NCBI GenBank assembly: GCA_001643675.2
Contig: LSRY02000034.1
Location: 372,001-436,000 of the forward strand
Length of the DNA stretch: 64,000 bases
Reading direction: 5' to 3'
From: Monocercomonoides exilis
Taxonomy: Eukaryota; Preaxostyla; Oxymonadida; Polymastigidae
Positions 46,568 through 57,806 of this stretch are shown here, one piece after another. How positions within the stretch are numbered: the stretch's first letter is position 1; every line of letters begins with the position of its first letter. The position numbers and the translations under genes are program-made. The notes under the pieces were generated by a model. The model saw only the letters and a program-made list of their open reading frames with translations. It was not told where the DNA came from and ran no database searches.

Positions 46568-47700
46568 TTAATATTTATTGAGCTGAATCATCATTACGAA
46601 GTTCATGCTCCAGCAGTTCAGTTCAACGACTTTATTAAACGTAAACAGATATTGTGGATAATTTGATAAAGCTGAGTTCAACAGCTGGCTCCTCCTCATC
46701 GCTATGAACAAAATGCTGACCTTCAATGGAATTGATGCTGACGTCTGTGGAAGAGAAGGACAGATCCCAAGTGAAACCATTTAATACACCTTTTATGGCT
46801 TTTTTTCCATCATCAGTTCAATATTTGTTCCCACTTAAACACTCTCATTCAGCTCCGATTGTACAAAAAACACTTATAACAATGAATTTTTTTTGATTTA
46901 ATTGAAATTTCTTCATTTTTCAAAATTTCTCATTTTCCATTTCATAGAAATATTCATGAGTTTTCATCGACTTGACTAATTGGTGCATGTTCCATCACTT
47001 GCTTTTAAAAACCCTTGATATCCACTCTAAAATTTACATCTCTTTAATATTTCCTCTCCCATTTCATCTTCAGCGACTTATTGAAGGCATGTGACCTTGT
47101 GAAATCTCTCAAAAATCATCCCTGCAACTGTTTGCTCAAAAAAATCTTTTCCCACTTTGTTTTTTCTGCTTCATGTAATTCTTTCATCTTCCAAATGAAA
47201 AAAAGTCAGATTCGATCTCTGTTTTCTGCTTTGTGCCTTCTGCTCCGATTTTGACCGATCAGAATTGCATTCGCTTCATAGGTGTTTCTAATTTGGTTTA
47301 TACTCTGTGAGAAAAAATAATATCTTTTAGCATTTTCAATTTGATGTTGAAGGCGAAAATATCTGTTCAATATGAGGGCGATTGAATGAAAGAGAAGGAG
47401 ACGAAGATAGAGCAGATAGTGAAAGTGGAGAAAGTGAGCTAGGAGCAGCAGGAAAAGCCGAAGAAAGAAATTTTGCTTGGAATTGCAGTGAAGGAGATTA
47501 AGACGTTCTGAGAGAAAAAGAAGATTGCTGCTGGATGTTCATAAACAAGGAAGAATTGACAAGTGATGAAGTTCAATGAGAAAGAGGATGAAGAGAAAGA
47601 TTTGTATTTGCAGCAAGATCAGCAGCTGAATCAATAGGCGCAATCAAATTGAGTGCAGAATATTTCTTCATCAAATTCATCACCATTTAATTCTGCGACT
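46568..47700 (+). pseudogene. Decayed charged-protein gene, plus strand
   Basis: Segments at 46645-46800 (FNSWLLLIAMNKMLTFNGID) and 47320-47500 (NLMLKAKISVQYEGD, then a Lys/Glu helix with KVEKVS, a TAG, EQQEKPKKEI) read as protein. They are broken by TGA at about 47388 and 47510. The second segment resembles the relic at 18330-18500 inside the 7.23-kb element. The family is not recognised; coiled-coil proteins are possible. Confidence 0.35.
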
Positions 47701-47716
47701 CGGAGAAAGACGCTAA

Positions 47717-48340
47717 TTATGAGAACGACAGTTCATATCTTTTCCCAGGCACTCTGTTCTTTCTGAATGTTCTTATCCATTTCTCCTTCTGAAACAGCAG
47801 AGGTGATCCTTTCCTTTCTCCTTCATTTCCATTTCTGTGTGTTGTCTCTGCTTCCTCTTTGTACGAACACCAGCCCCGCCACATCATCCCTCTTCCTCTT
47901 CGCAGCTCCGCCCGGCTCTGCCTCTGCCCGCTCTTCGGTGCGCTCATCAGATCCAGCCGCGTTCTTATCTGCATCGCTTAAACGACTGCATACACAGACA
48001 CTTCCTGAAACTTCCACACAAATTGCCCATTTTCCTCACTTTTGATGAGAACATGGCGGCAAGACACATCCAGTTCATCGCTCAAATCTTCCAGGTCAGA
48101 ATTAGCGAGGTCATTCAGCATGCAGTCCAATTTTCGCTCTCTTGTCAAAATTGGCGTTTGGCTTTCTTTCGCCTCTTGTTGCGCCTCGCTTGTCATTTTG
48201 TTCTCTTTCTGGTTGGTCGGTGTGCCTGTCTCAAGGTGTGGCTGTAGTATTCCTTGGATGCTGCAAAACGGATTCTTGTCGATTTCTTCTTTCTCCATTT
48301 TCCTGCGCTCCCACTCTTCTTTCTCATCCTTTTCATCTGT
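47717..48340 (-). pseudogene. Charged protein, part downstream of a MITE
   Basis: The minus-strand frame begins at the MITE boundary (DEKDEKEEWERRKMEKEEID) and continues through KNPFCSIQGILQPHLETG and a Leu/Asp-rich part to TGA at 47978. Offset frames at 48017-47823 and 47974-47717 may continue it. It appears to be the C-terminal side of the gene that starts near 48894. No family is recognised. Confidence 0.4.
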
Positions 48341-48341
48341 A

Positions 48342-48600
48342 TGGGTGATTATTTTTGAAATCATATTTTTTTATTCATAATTTTCGGTTTATAAATCTCC
48401 CTTGAATATTTATAAATGAACACAAAAAAAAGTCAAATTGTTTGTTTGAGACATCTTCATCTTTATTTCTGCAAAAACATTTGTATTTGAAACAGTTGTG
48501 ATAGTTTTAATATTTGAATTTTAAATCTCTTCCCAATAACAAGCAATCTTTGAAAGATCAACACCCCGAAAAAAGAGATGATTTCAAAAATAATCACACA
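48342..48600. mobile_element. 259-bp MITE with TA duplication, inside a gene
   Basis: The ends are TGGGTGATTATTTTTGAAAT and ATTTCAAAAATAATCACACA, flanked by TA at 48340-48341 and 48601-48602. It separates two coding-like minus-strand segments. Its interior matches the MITE mirrored around the 716-bp core at 34427-34683 (CTTCCCA, CAATCTTTGAAAGAT and CCGAAAAAAG blocks). Confidence 0.85.
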
Positions 48601-48602
48601 TA

Positions 48603-48894
48603 TCTCCTGCAGTTTCATCAGCAGAAGCAGTTTTTCTGTCTGATCATCAGATTTCAATGAGCCAAACGTGATCATCGCTTCTTCATCGTCCACTTTCCCT
48701 TTCTCATTCTGAAACTCATCTGGCATCGCCTTTGTCACTTTTTTGTCCAAATCCTTCATCCTCATCACATCCAATGTCACCCCTCCTCTTCCTCCTCCAA
48801 TTCCTCCTCCTCCAACAGCAGATGACAGCGATATCGTTTGTGCACCTTTAGCACCAATCACCATCTTCATCTTTTGGCTGTGCACGATCAACAC
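48603..48894 (-). pseudogene. Charged protein, part upstream of a MITE
   Basis: The frame begins MLIVHSQKMKMVIGAKGAQT and has a Gly-rich stretch, then reads to the MITE at KLLLLMKLQE. Joining across the TA site does not keep the frame of the downstream part, so a second lesion or a splice site must lie close by. The family is not recognised. Confidence 0.4.
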
Positions 48895-48989
48895 ATCTCA
48901 CCAACCCCTATCCATCCGCAGTTTATTCGCTTTCCTCGAGTAAAGTGAATCGTTCCAAAGGTATCTCTTGCTGAAAAGAATTGTTAAGG

Positions 48990-49200
48990 CTATGGAAAAG
49001 GTGATTGTGTTGTGTGCTGTTGCTGCTGTTTTTGCAGGAATTGCGATGAAAGTGGCTCTGGTTTTGGCTCATTGGAATGAATTTCAAATTTTCTCCCGTT
49101 CTTTATTGATTCTTTGGTGTTTGCACTCTTTTCTTTTTCCGTTTGATAATATTTGCTTTTGAAACAACTGCTTTGGGGTAGTTCATTAAATCCTCCAAAA
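48990..49200 (-). other. Short coding-like segment between two genes
   Basis: A minus-strand frame covers 49268-48990 (FGGFNELPQSSCFKSKYYQT and a Gln run). It overlaps the end of the gene above in another frame. It may be 3' untranslated sequence or the start of a further exon. Confidence 0.25.
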
Positions 49201-50479
49201 TCACTTCTTTTCCTCATCTTTTCCATCATCTTCATCTCCTTCAACTTCTTCCATGTTTCCATTTTCATTCAAAGAATTATTCCATTCTTTCTCTTCTATT
49301 CCGTCTTCTTTGCCATCTCCCTCACTTTTTGCAGCACTCACACTCATTCTTGGTCTTTTTATCGACTCGTCAATTGGTGCTGGATAAAGCAGCATGTTTG
49401 GTCTGGCCATCAAAAGCACCTCATTCACAGCAGAATCACTTTGAAGCTCAAGCACCTGATAATACCTTCGCATCAACCTCTGTTTCTCTCTGTGTTTGTG
49501 TCTCATCTCTCTTCGCTCTTCTTCATCGCCCACGATGGAGCTGCCGGAAAGGCATTCGCTTTCTTCATTTTACTTCGGTTCCTTCAAAAAATTTCTTCTC
49601 ATCAATGATAAACTCTCGTTTTCTTCTGCTTTTGCTTTATTATTATTTTCTTCATCATTGTTATCTGCATCATTTTCAGGCTTCAATGTCTTTCTCATCT
49701 CAGTCAGTTCTCTTGTTCTTTTTATCCTTTCTTCTCTTGTTCCTTGCTTCTCTTTTTCGCTCTCTTTCGCTCTATCTCTTTCTCCCTTCCTCTTCTTCAG
49801 ATTCTCTGCATAACGCTCCATCATCCGAAATTATGCAAAAAACGTTAGCGCCTCAAACACATCTGGTGGGAGAACAAAATATTGTCTTTTCCTTCTTCTT
49901 CCGAACAGCTGCCTCATCCTCCTCGTCTGCTGCTCTTCGCCTGTCAGAAATCTGTTTCTTGAAGAACGAAGCAATGAGGAAGAAGAAGAAGAGGAGGAGG
50001 AGGAAGAGGAAGAAGATGAAGGAGAGGAAGAAGGAGATGACTGAGGAAGAGAAAGAAAAGATTCATTCGGCAATGAAGAAGGAGATGTTTCTGTTCCTGT
50101 GCCAATACCAGCAATTAAATAGAAAAAAAGGTTTGAGTTAAATTTTTATTGCTTTTTCTCAGTCTTAGTCTTCGAGGAACATAAGATGGATTCAGATCGC
50201 ATATGACTGAAAAACAGACAATTCTCTGCTCGAAATGAGGCTGTTTGCAAGCAAACCGAATCTTCTTCGCAGAATGCCATCGCCATTGTTCAGCACTTGC
50301 TCAAAGAGGCAATCGTCAATGAAAAAAGTTGCATAGTCAAGAAAATCAAATGTGTTGATGGTGTTGGAAGATGAGTAGTTTTCGAGTTTCAATGGAATGA
50401 CTCCACATTCATCAACTGCCTCGTCTGTGTCAAGATGCTCCACCCAATCGCCTAACAGTCTAAAACCAGAAAATTTCAT
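49201..50479 (-). CDS. Charged, serine-rich cellular-looking protein
   Basis: The first exon, 50479-50192, reads MKFSGFRLLGDWVEHLDTDE and on; an intron probably follows, with an acceptor GGTATTGGCACAG near 50105. The second exon keeps one frame from there to TGA at 49203-49201. It has a Ser run, a basic patch, DVFEALTFFA, a TAA, FRMMERYAENLKKRK, a Lys/Glu region, NFLKEPK, a TAA, NEESECLSG, then RYYQVLELQSD and LLMARPNMLLYPAP, and an acidic tail. Both TAA sit inside smoothly continuing protein, so reading them as Gln is convincing. I do not recognise the family. The charged composition suggests a nuclear protein. This is the least damaged non-mobile gene here. Confidence 0.6.
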
Positions 50480-50685
50480 TCTTTTCTCTTTCCATCTTTC
50501 CCATCATTCCCATTCTCATGCATTCCAGTTTAAATAGCCATAATTCTCTGCTCTTTGTTCGATGTCTGTTTGTTTCTCTGCCCCCATCTCAGTCTGTTCT
50601 GTCTCAATAGAAGTTTTCTTGTGCGAATGTTTGAAAATTCGTTGTCTTCGTCAAAGAGATGCGGAGGAGGAAAAACAAAATCGAG

Positions 50686-51360
50686 TTAAGTTGAATGAGA
50701 AAGAAGCTGTTGAGTGAGAAAGGAATGAGGAAGGGAAGGGACGTGAGAAAGAGAAGCGAGAGAAGGGAAAATAGGAGAAAGGGAAGAAAGGGAAAATGAT
50801 AAAGAAGTAGTGGAGATGGAAGGAGTTGATAGAGAAAGAATAACAGAAGAGAAAGAAGAAGGTTTGAGGGATGTTTTGAAGCTAAGTTGTGGTTGTTGAT
50901 TAAGATGCTGATGTTGATGATAACGAGAATTAGAAATGAATAAGAACATGAATAAGAAAGATTAAAAGAAGAAGGAGTGCACGATGTGTTAAATGAGTAA
51001 ATGCCTGTTGGATACAGATGATGAATAGAGGTGGAAGAAGGAGAAAAGAGTTGAGTGGCGAAATGGAAATTGAAAGAAGAGGAAAAAGAAGAAAGAGGAG
51101 AATATTGAAGAGCTGATGAAGAAGGAACAAGGGAAGATCTGTTGGTTGAGAGAAGGCGGTGAATGAAAGGTGTATTGAATGAAAGAGAAGGATTAGGAGG
51201 ATGAAAAGGATGAGGTGGAGAAAGAGAAAAAAAAGAAAAAGAAATCGTATGATATGATATTGATATATAAGATAAAGAAGAAGATGACGATGACGAATGA
51301 ATTGCATGAAATGATTAATTGTTGGAAATAAAGAAGATGAGTGTCAATTTTCATCTACTG
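50686..51360 (-). CDS. Possible serine-rich protein segment
   Basis: The minus strand is CT-rich, with long Ser/Leu/Pro frames such as 50949-50686. Composition resembles the Ser-rich exon at 59862-60098, which lies beyond the other copy of the inverted duplication, so the two may be paralogous second exons. Low complexity makes the frame choice unsafe. Confidence 0.3.
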
Positions 51361-51489
51361 AGAAATTCAATAAAATTTTCTTCTTCAGGATTTTGTCTTC
51401 TTCTGGCAAATAATAGCCTTTGAATCCTTTTCACTTTCAGCTCAATTCTCTTTCTCTCTCTCAAACATAATATACAAAGCACGCGTTAA

Positions 51490-52737
51490 TCTCTTTTTGA
51501 TTTCATCTTTCAAGCTTTCAATTCCCTTTCTTTCACAAAAAATCATCTTTTCTCAATAATAACTCCATTAAAGCCCAATGTCGGGGATCTTCGTAAAATC
51601 TTGAATTTCATCAATCTTCATTTCATTTTTCTTCCTTGATTTTCTTCTTCTTCTTCTTCAAAGCCACCTAATCCTTCACTCTTTCAGCAACCTGAATGAA
51701 AAAATAATAATCACTTCGAAAAAAATAATAACAACAGCAAACCTTCTAAACATTTTTATATGCAATTTTCTATATTTTATACCATTGGCAAAGCTCATTT
51801 CCCTCCAATAAAAATTCATTATTCCTTCCATTTTCAGATATTTCATCATCTGATTCGCTAATCGTCCTTTCCAGAAGTCATTTCCCCATCAAATGCATCG
51901 ATTTCCCTTTCTTCTGAAAAATGTGAAACTTATGTATTTTCTTCAATTTCATCTTTCTCATTGAAAAATATCCTTGTTTCTCGTCTGAAAATATCATCTT
52001 CAAATTCCTTCCCAATCCCTTCACCCTAAGCACATTCCATATGAAATTGCTCTCCCAACTCCATAGCCACCCTTCATAACGAGATATCCCGCTTTTATTC
52101 ATTTTCATTCTTTTTGACCTGTTTCCGTTAAGAAAGAATAAAAACGGTCAATAAAAAATAATCATATATAGAAATAATAAATAAATACCAAACTTCCTTC
52201 TCTGCCTTTTATTAGCAATTATTCTTTGGCATATCAATCATATAAATATTTTCATTAAAAACAAAAGAAAGAACATCAATTGATTGTCTATGAAAAAGAT
52301 TTGTTTAAAAAACATATGTTTTCCTCATATGATAACAAATAACAAACCTCGATGCAACGTCAATGCGAGAAAAATTGTTGAAAGAACACTTTGAAATAAA
52401 GTAATGGAATTTTTTCTCATTGAAAAAAGTTCAAAACACACATTTTTTTAAATCATTTTTAATGAATATTGTTGTTTTAATAATTATGAAGCGTATGAAC
52501 ACTAATAGAATATAAGCATTTTCTCGTTCTTGAAAGAACAAAAAATCGAAAAATTTTCACTGATTTTTTATCTGAAAATTTGAGATACATTTTTCGAAAA
52601 AGAGGTCACACCTTGGTGAACCCTTTTTTAACATGTTTCACGCACCTTCATAACAACAAATCGATTCGTGCAAAAAAATGCCACCCGATGTGTAACCCTC
52701 GTGAAATACCTTAAAAATATTTTTTCCTAATGATCAT
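51490..52737 (-). repeat. 1.25-kb inverted duplication, left arm
   Basis: This is the reverse complement of 58365-59612 (position sums 111102), almost identical by eye. Similarity fades gradually beyond 51490, where both sides still encode an IEFL-ending peptide. The arms flank the USP unit at 53570-57806. Confidence 0.85.
51878..52108 (-). CDS. Conserved hypothetical protein, left copy
   Basis: A 76-codon frame opens MKMNKSGISRYEGWLWSWES and is identical to 58994-59224. In both copies a TGA follows MHLMGK, after which the same frame continues with protein-like sequence (LLERTISESDDEISENGRN). The true product may therefore be longer, with the TGA a CGA-to-TGA lesion. No family is recognised. 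Confidence 0.45.
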   Translation of the reverse strand: MKMNKSGISRYEGWLWSWESNFIWNVLRVKGLGRNLKMIFSDEKQGYFSMRKMKLKKIHKFHIFQKKGKSMHLMGK

Positions 52738-53556
52738 GTCCATATTTTTTTTATTTAATTCAATTGTTTGATTTTAATGTTATGAAAAGATTATTTTTCA
52801 TTCATTGTTTGTACAAAATTTGAATATTCTGTCATTAATTTGTGAGATATTTAATTGTTTTTCTGATTATGTTGAGAGAAGTTTTTTAACTTTTATTAAT
52901 GAAAGTTTTGAGAATGTGAAACTTTTCTATTCCATTTTTTTTGAATCTACAAATTTTTTTAAGAATTAATTATCTGGAGTAGTTTTCCGAAAGATTATAA
53001 ATAGAATATAAAAATGTTTCATAGTGATTGTTCAAATAAAGTAATTTCCGTATTTTATTTTGAACAAATAAAACGAAAAAACATATAATTTCTTCAAGGC
53101 TGTATTTGTGAAATGAATATTTTTATCTGTAATAAAAAATATTTTCATAAGTCATCCATTCATATATTAACAATTTTGTCCAATGAGTTAAAATAAAAAA
53201 ATCAAAATGTTTCACTAAACTTTCATCTCTCATAAAATTTTTTCTTGAAAAAACATATTTTTTGTTGTAATCAAACAACTCAATATTTATTTAAAAAAAA
53301 GAAAAGAAAATCAGTTTGATATTAAATTTTGTTGATTATCAAATTTTTTGTATTTTTTTTTTTTTTTTTTTTTGATTTTGTGATTTCATTTATGAGCTTT
53401 TTGGATTGCTATGTGCCTTTTGAGAAAATCAAATTGTGAGAAAGAAAAAAAGAATTTCAATAAATGAAAATAAAAATAAAAAAACAGTGAATGACTACGG
53501 AATTTTTTGGATTTTTTCATATTGAAAATTCCATAAAAATTAAATTTTTCACAAAA
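52738..53556. other. AT-rich spacer with poly-T tract
   Basis: A T run of about 21 lies at 53353-53373. No gene was recognised. The last 100 bp before 53557 are probably the 5' flank of the USP-transposase gene. Confidence 0.4.
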
Positions 53557-56500
53557 ATGTCTTTTTTGAAACCTCAATCAACTCTTTATTCTAGATCGAA
53601 AATTCTATGGAAAGCAATAAAGCGCATCGGTGTAGATGACGTGGATTCGTTGCTTGCCTATTTGTTTTACACTTACAGGCAATCATCTTCAGTAATTAAT
53701 GATTGACTGAAGTCTTTGAATAGTTTGGCTTTTTTTTTTTTTTGTATTGTGTTATAAATAATATTTTTTCTCTTTGTTGTTTTTTTCATTTATATTTGTT
53801 TATTATTAATTTTTTTTTAAAAGCAGAATTTCACAAAAAGCAGCAGGAAGACATGTCTGTGGTGAACAACAACACTCCGTTGGACACTAAGACAACAATG
53901 CTGCAAGCGCTGTCCCGCAACACATCATTATCCGATTTGCAGGACTATGGATATGATGTCACAGAAGGAAAATTCAGTTACGCGAAACTAACTCTGAAGA
54001 AAAACCAAGGCTTCATTGTCCAGCCTCAAAAACCTCATCTTCCTTCTTGCAAAAGTGGTTTGTTTTTATCAAATATTTTTTTTTATTTATTTTCATTGTT
54101 TTCTAAGGATTAAATGAACAGGACTGAGAAAAGGGCAACAACTGGATGTTAGCCCATTCGACTGAAGCCTCAACTTCGCTTCAATCTGCAAAGAAGAAGC
54201 AGCGAGCTGAGAAGGACTATACGAGATATAAAAACGAAGCAGCTTGGGATGAAGAAATAATTTCAGAAAATTCTTCTTCAAAGAAAAAACAATCTTCTTC
54301 TTCTTCAACATCATCTCAACAAAACAAAAAATCAAATGTCGTTTCAGAAAATTTTTCTCCATCTTCAAATTCTTCACCTTCTCAATCTATTGATGCAACA
54401 ATCAACACTCCAATAAGGAGAGTAAGGGGCTCAACAAAAAATCAAAATAAAAATTCAAATCACAAACATCATTCTTCTCCATCTCCAATTCCAATTCACA
54501 AATTATTCAGAACAAAACAAAAATCATCTTCAGCAAATTTCAATTTCAAAATAATTGAAAGAAAAAATAAATTCTTCATCATTTTAAATTGATAATGTGT
54601 TTGTGAGTGATCAATTAATTGAATATGCCACTTCACCGACTCTTTTTCCTCCACAAGCATTTCAAAATCTTCTTTCATCTTTTTCAAATGAGACCAACAC
54701 TTCTCTATCTTCACACAAAACACATTCAGATGTTTGTTATAATTCAAATCATGAAAATACTTCGAATATCATTTCAAATAATAACACAATGGATTTTCAT
54801 CCTTTGAATTGTTCATTTTCTCCATCAACCTCTTCATGTGTCAAAACCACTGCAATCGCCTCATCAAATACTCAGAAAGGCTTGCAAAATTTAGGAAATA
54901 CTTGCTATCTAACCTCTCTTCTTCAATGCTTATCTTCAATCATTTCATAAAAGCCATTTTACTCAAAAAACAAACATCTTTAAAGAACACATCTTCGTGT
55001 GTTTTAAGTGCATGCAATCAACTATCCAAAGATGGAATTGAAGTTCGTTCGTGGATCTCATCGCTAATCAACAAATGGGAAGAATATTATAACTATTGCA
55101 GCAGGCAGCAACAGAATGTGATAGAAGCATTTGAAAATCTTCATCAACTTCTTCAAATTAATAAGATATTTGAAAAGGATACCTTCAATCCTGTGTTCAT
55201 TTCTCTTTTCAAATATCAAAAATGTCAAAAAGTTTCTTATCATTTCAATGAAGCCTGCAGTTATGTTATCATTAATTCATCCTCTCTTCATAAATGTCTA
55301 TCTTCTATTTTTTCAACTGAGATATTGAACGGAAAAAATGCTGTCTATTGCAATGATTGCAAAGAGAAATGCTGTGCTGCGAGATGGGAGGAAATGGCTG
55401 CATTTCCAGAGGTGCTGGCCCTCTGTCAGGAATGCACTGATTCTGCTAATTCTGCACCTTCGAGAACGCTTCTGATTGAAACTGATCGTGCTAACCAGCG
55501 TTCGTTCTGCAAAGGGTTTTCAACAGAAAGTATTCAACATCTCCAAAAGAACAGTAAGGAAATCATCATATATCATCTTGTTGGACAAATTCTTTTACAG
55601 CGCATGGATCAACAAAATGGGCATTTCATTGCAGTTGTGAAAAGGAAGAGTGGACATGATATCAAATGGAATGTTTGCAATGATGCTGATATGACCGAAT
55701 TTGATAATGATAATTGGAATTCATCATGGAAAGATCTTTACTCCCAGGGTTGCATTCCTTCCCTTTCTTTCTATGCAAAAGAAAAAGAAAAGCCAACATT
55801 TTCGACTATTCAATTTGGTGGTTCTTCTTCTTTTTCTTCAGAAACATCAAATTTCAATTGTTTAAATAACACATCAACAACAACAACAACAGCAACGTTA
55901 TCTTTATTCATCAAACCTCCTCAATATTCAACTTCCATTCCACCACTCTCTTCATCAATATCATCAAACTGTGGATTGGAAGTACTTAAAGAAAGAAGAA
56001 AGAAAACGGGCATCTTTTTTCCCAATGAAAAGAGATTAATCTTCAAGCCCAAGACGAAATTATGGAAAGAGTTTACAGATGAAACAAACATCAAAGTTTC
56101 TCTGTCACATTTCCACAAACTCACAACCAACTTCTCCAAAGCAAAAAGGCGCACAAACCTTTGTGGAATGTGTGAGAAGTTGGACTATCTCGAGAACAAA
56201 CTTAAATCTTCTCAAAACAAAAATGGACTGTCTGAAGCAGAGTTTTATACACTTTGATTACTTCGTCAACATCGACTTGTTGCAGAAATGCAACGAAAAC
56301 ATTATCAATCTTCTGTCGACAATCTGAAAGAGGGAGAAGCAGTCTTCGTCTTCGACTTCAACGAGAAATGGAAACTCCCCATCAGAAAGAACCAACTTCA
56401 ACAGGAATTCTTCAACTATCAACAAGTATCTAAATTCACAATCATCTCTCTTCAAAAAATTAATTATCAACAAATAAAACGAACATTCAACTTCTTCTCT

Positions 56501-57327
56501 GACTGCCTCTCATATGATAACAGATTTGTTATTGAGTGACTGGAATCTGTGATCAAAAGACACTTCTTCTCAGACACTCACACTTTTAAGTTCTTCTACG
56601 ATTCGGGTCCACACAACAGAAATCGCTTCCTTCTTCACTTCATCCTCTCAAAACAATCCAAGCTTTCCAAAAAGAAAAATACACAACTCATTTCTTTGCT
56701 GAGCATCATGGAAAAAATATTTGTGATAGTGAATTTGGTGCGTTAGTGAATGCAATCGACAACAATCTTTCAACAAAACACATCACCACACTTCATGACT
56801 TAATCGACTTCTTCGAAAACAATATGAACACTTCGACATCAGCTTCTTCAACTTCACAATCGAACAACTTCTCAAAATCATTATTAAACTTTTCACCATC
56901 TTCGACATCTGTCAATAACTTTGAGCATGAGAGGTACTTTGAAGAGTATGTACCATCTCAGCAAATTTCATGGACATCTTTGTCAGTCCCTCACATGAAG
57001 GACTACTTATTCTTTGAGCGCAAGGGCTCATTTGTCTGCGCATCTGCTGTTGGATATCTTCCTCAACGCTCTCTGGTTGAACTCGAATCTTCAACAATGA
57101 AAGAAAAAGTTCAACGTTCAAGAAAGTCATTTCACTCTGATATCACATCATCTAACTCTTCTCTTCTTTCTCAATCTTCTCAAGATCTTCTTTCAAGAAG
57201 ATTTGATCTTCTTCTTGACTCTTCATCTTTAAATGAATCTCAAAATTGTATTAATGGTGTTCCTTTTTAAGAAACGAGTTGTTGTGCATGCTCAGCTGGC
57301 ACTCTATCGGAAGGGTGCTGTACATGA
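53557..57327 (+). pseudogene. Ubiquitin-specific protease fused to transposase-like domain, copy 2
   Basis: This is the same gene as 4814-8583, starting at ATG 53557 (MSFLKPQSTLYS, aligned residue for residue with copy 1) and ending at TGA 57325. The intron 54058-54107 (GT-AG, 50 nt, phase 1) joins CKSG to LNEQD. The Cys-box Cys codon is at 54903, the His box is near 55620, FDFNEKW near 56350, FYDSGPH near 56600 and HHGKNICDSEFG near 56700. Lesions specific to this copy are TGG to TGA in the codon after LNEQD, Cys to Tyr in the first finger pair (KYQKC near 55215), and TAA to TGA at 56255. Shared lesions are frameshifts before and after the Cys box, TGA near 56537 and a frameshift in an A run near 56683. 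Confidence 0.75.
54058..54107 (+). other. GT-AG intron of the USP-transposase gene, copy 2
   Basis: The intron starts GTTTGTTTTTATC, is T-rich and ends TTTTCTAAG. Removing it restores the phase between AAAAGTG and GATTAAATGAA in both copies. The 50-nt size fits the short introns seen elsewhere here. Confidence 0.7.
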
Positions 57328-57407
57328 CTGTTCGCATTAGATATTGCAGCCTTCGGGCTGCTTTATCCGGACCTGGATACGACGAACAGCCTCCCAGATG
57401 CACAACA
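57280..57407 (+). ncRNA. GC-rich, strongly foldable RNA segment, arm 2 copy
   Basis: Complementary segments give a closing helix (57280-57289 with 57398-57407, TGTTGTGCAT/ATGCACAACA), a hairpin (57299-57304 with 57313-57318), and a 7-bp helix CTGTTCG/CGAACAG (57328-57334 with 57383-57389). The last encloses GCAGCC-TTCG-GGCTGC at 57346-57361 and TATCC-GGACCT-GGATA at 57364-57379. The first 48 bases are also the last codons of the fusion gene. A possible AATAAA lies downstream near 57460. The function is unknown; candidates are a 3' UTR element or a ribozyme-like RNA. Confidence 0.45.
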
Positions 57408-57806
57408 GTTTGAATCCAATTTCTTTCTTGTGCTTTTTATCCCTATAATGTCCCTGTAATAAAATTGGTTATTGTCCCGCTTATATTTGTATTAATCGAG
57501 ATTCATTAATGATGAAAGTCTTGTGGTTTATCACTGATCTTTGGGAAAGGTTTTTGGAAGGGAGAGTTGTTTAGAGTGTGAAGTGATGTTTTATCATTGT
57601 GTCTGTCTTTTTTCTTTGTTGGATTTGATCTTTTTGAGTCTAGGTTAGAGAAATATCAGAAAGGGGAGAGTGGATGGAAAACAGAGGGAAAATAGACAAG
57701 TTAGTTTTTGAACTTTTTATAAAAGTATTCTTTTTTGTAGGGAATTGTCTTTGATATCATGAATTTGTTGATATTGGAATGCTTCTTATTGAATTTTTTA
57801 TTGTTC

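Larger units (their letters stand above)
53570..57806 (+). repeat. 4.2-kb inverted repeat, arm 2
   Basis: This is the partner of 4335-8571 in opposite orientation, about 45 kb apart. The interior from about 53640 to 57600 differs at only a few positions. The outer 200 bp on the 57.6-57.8 kb side and the first 70 bp are clearly diverged. Confidence 0.9.

Noticed and set aside
54930-54960. A classic -1 ribosomal slippery site explaining the frame change after the USP Cys box
   Set aside because: No X-XXY-YYZ heptamer is present at the change; a missing T in a short run is simpler.
57299-57327. Resemblance of TCGGAAGGGTGCTGTA to parts of 5S rRNA
   Set aside because: Only short scattered matches exist; overall length, order and helices do not fit 5S rRNA, and the stretch is also coding.
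4335-57806. The whole 53-kb block as one giant transposon (Polinton-like) with 4.2-kb inverted ends
   Set aside because: No DNA polymerase B, retroviral-type integrase, packaging ATPase or capsid gene was seen between the arms. The interior is a patchwork of independent elements with their own target duplications, and the arms themselves carry the only shared gene.
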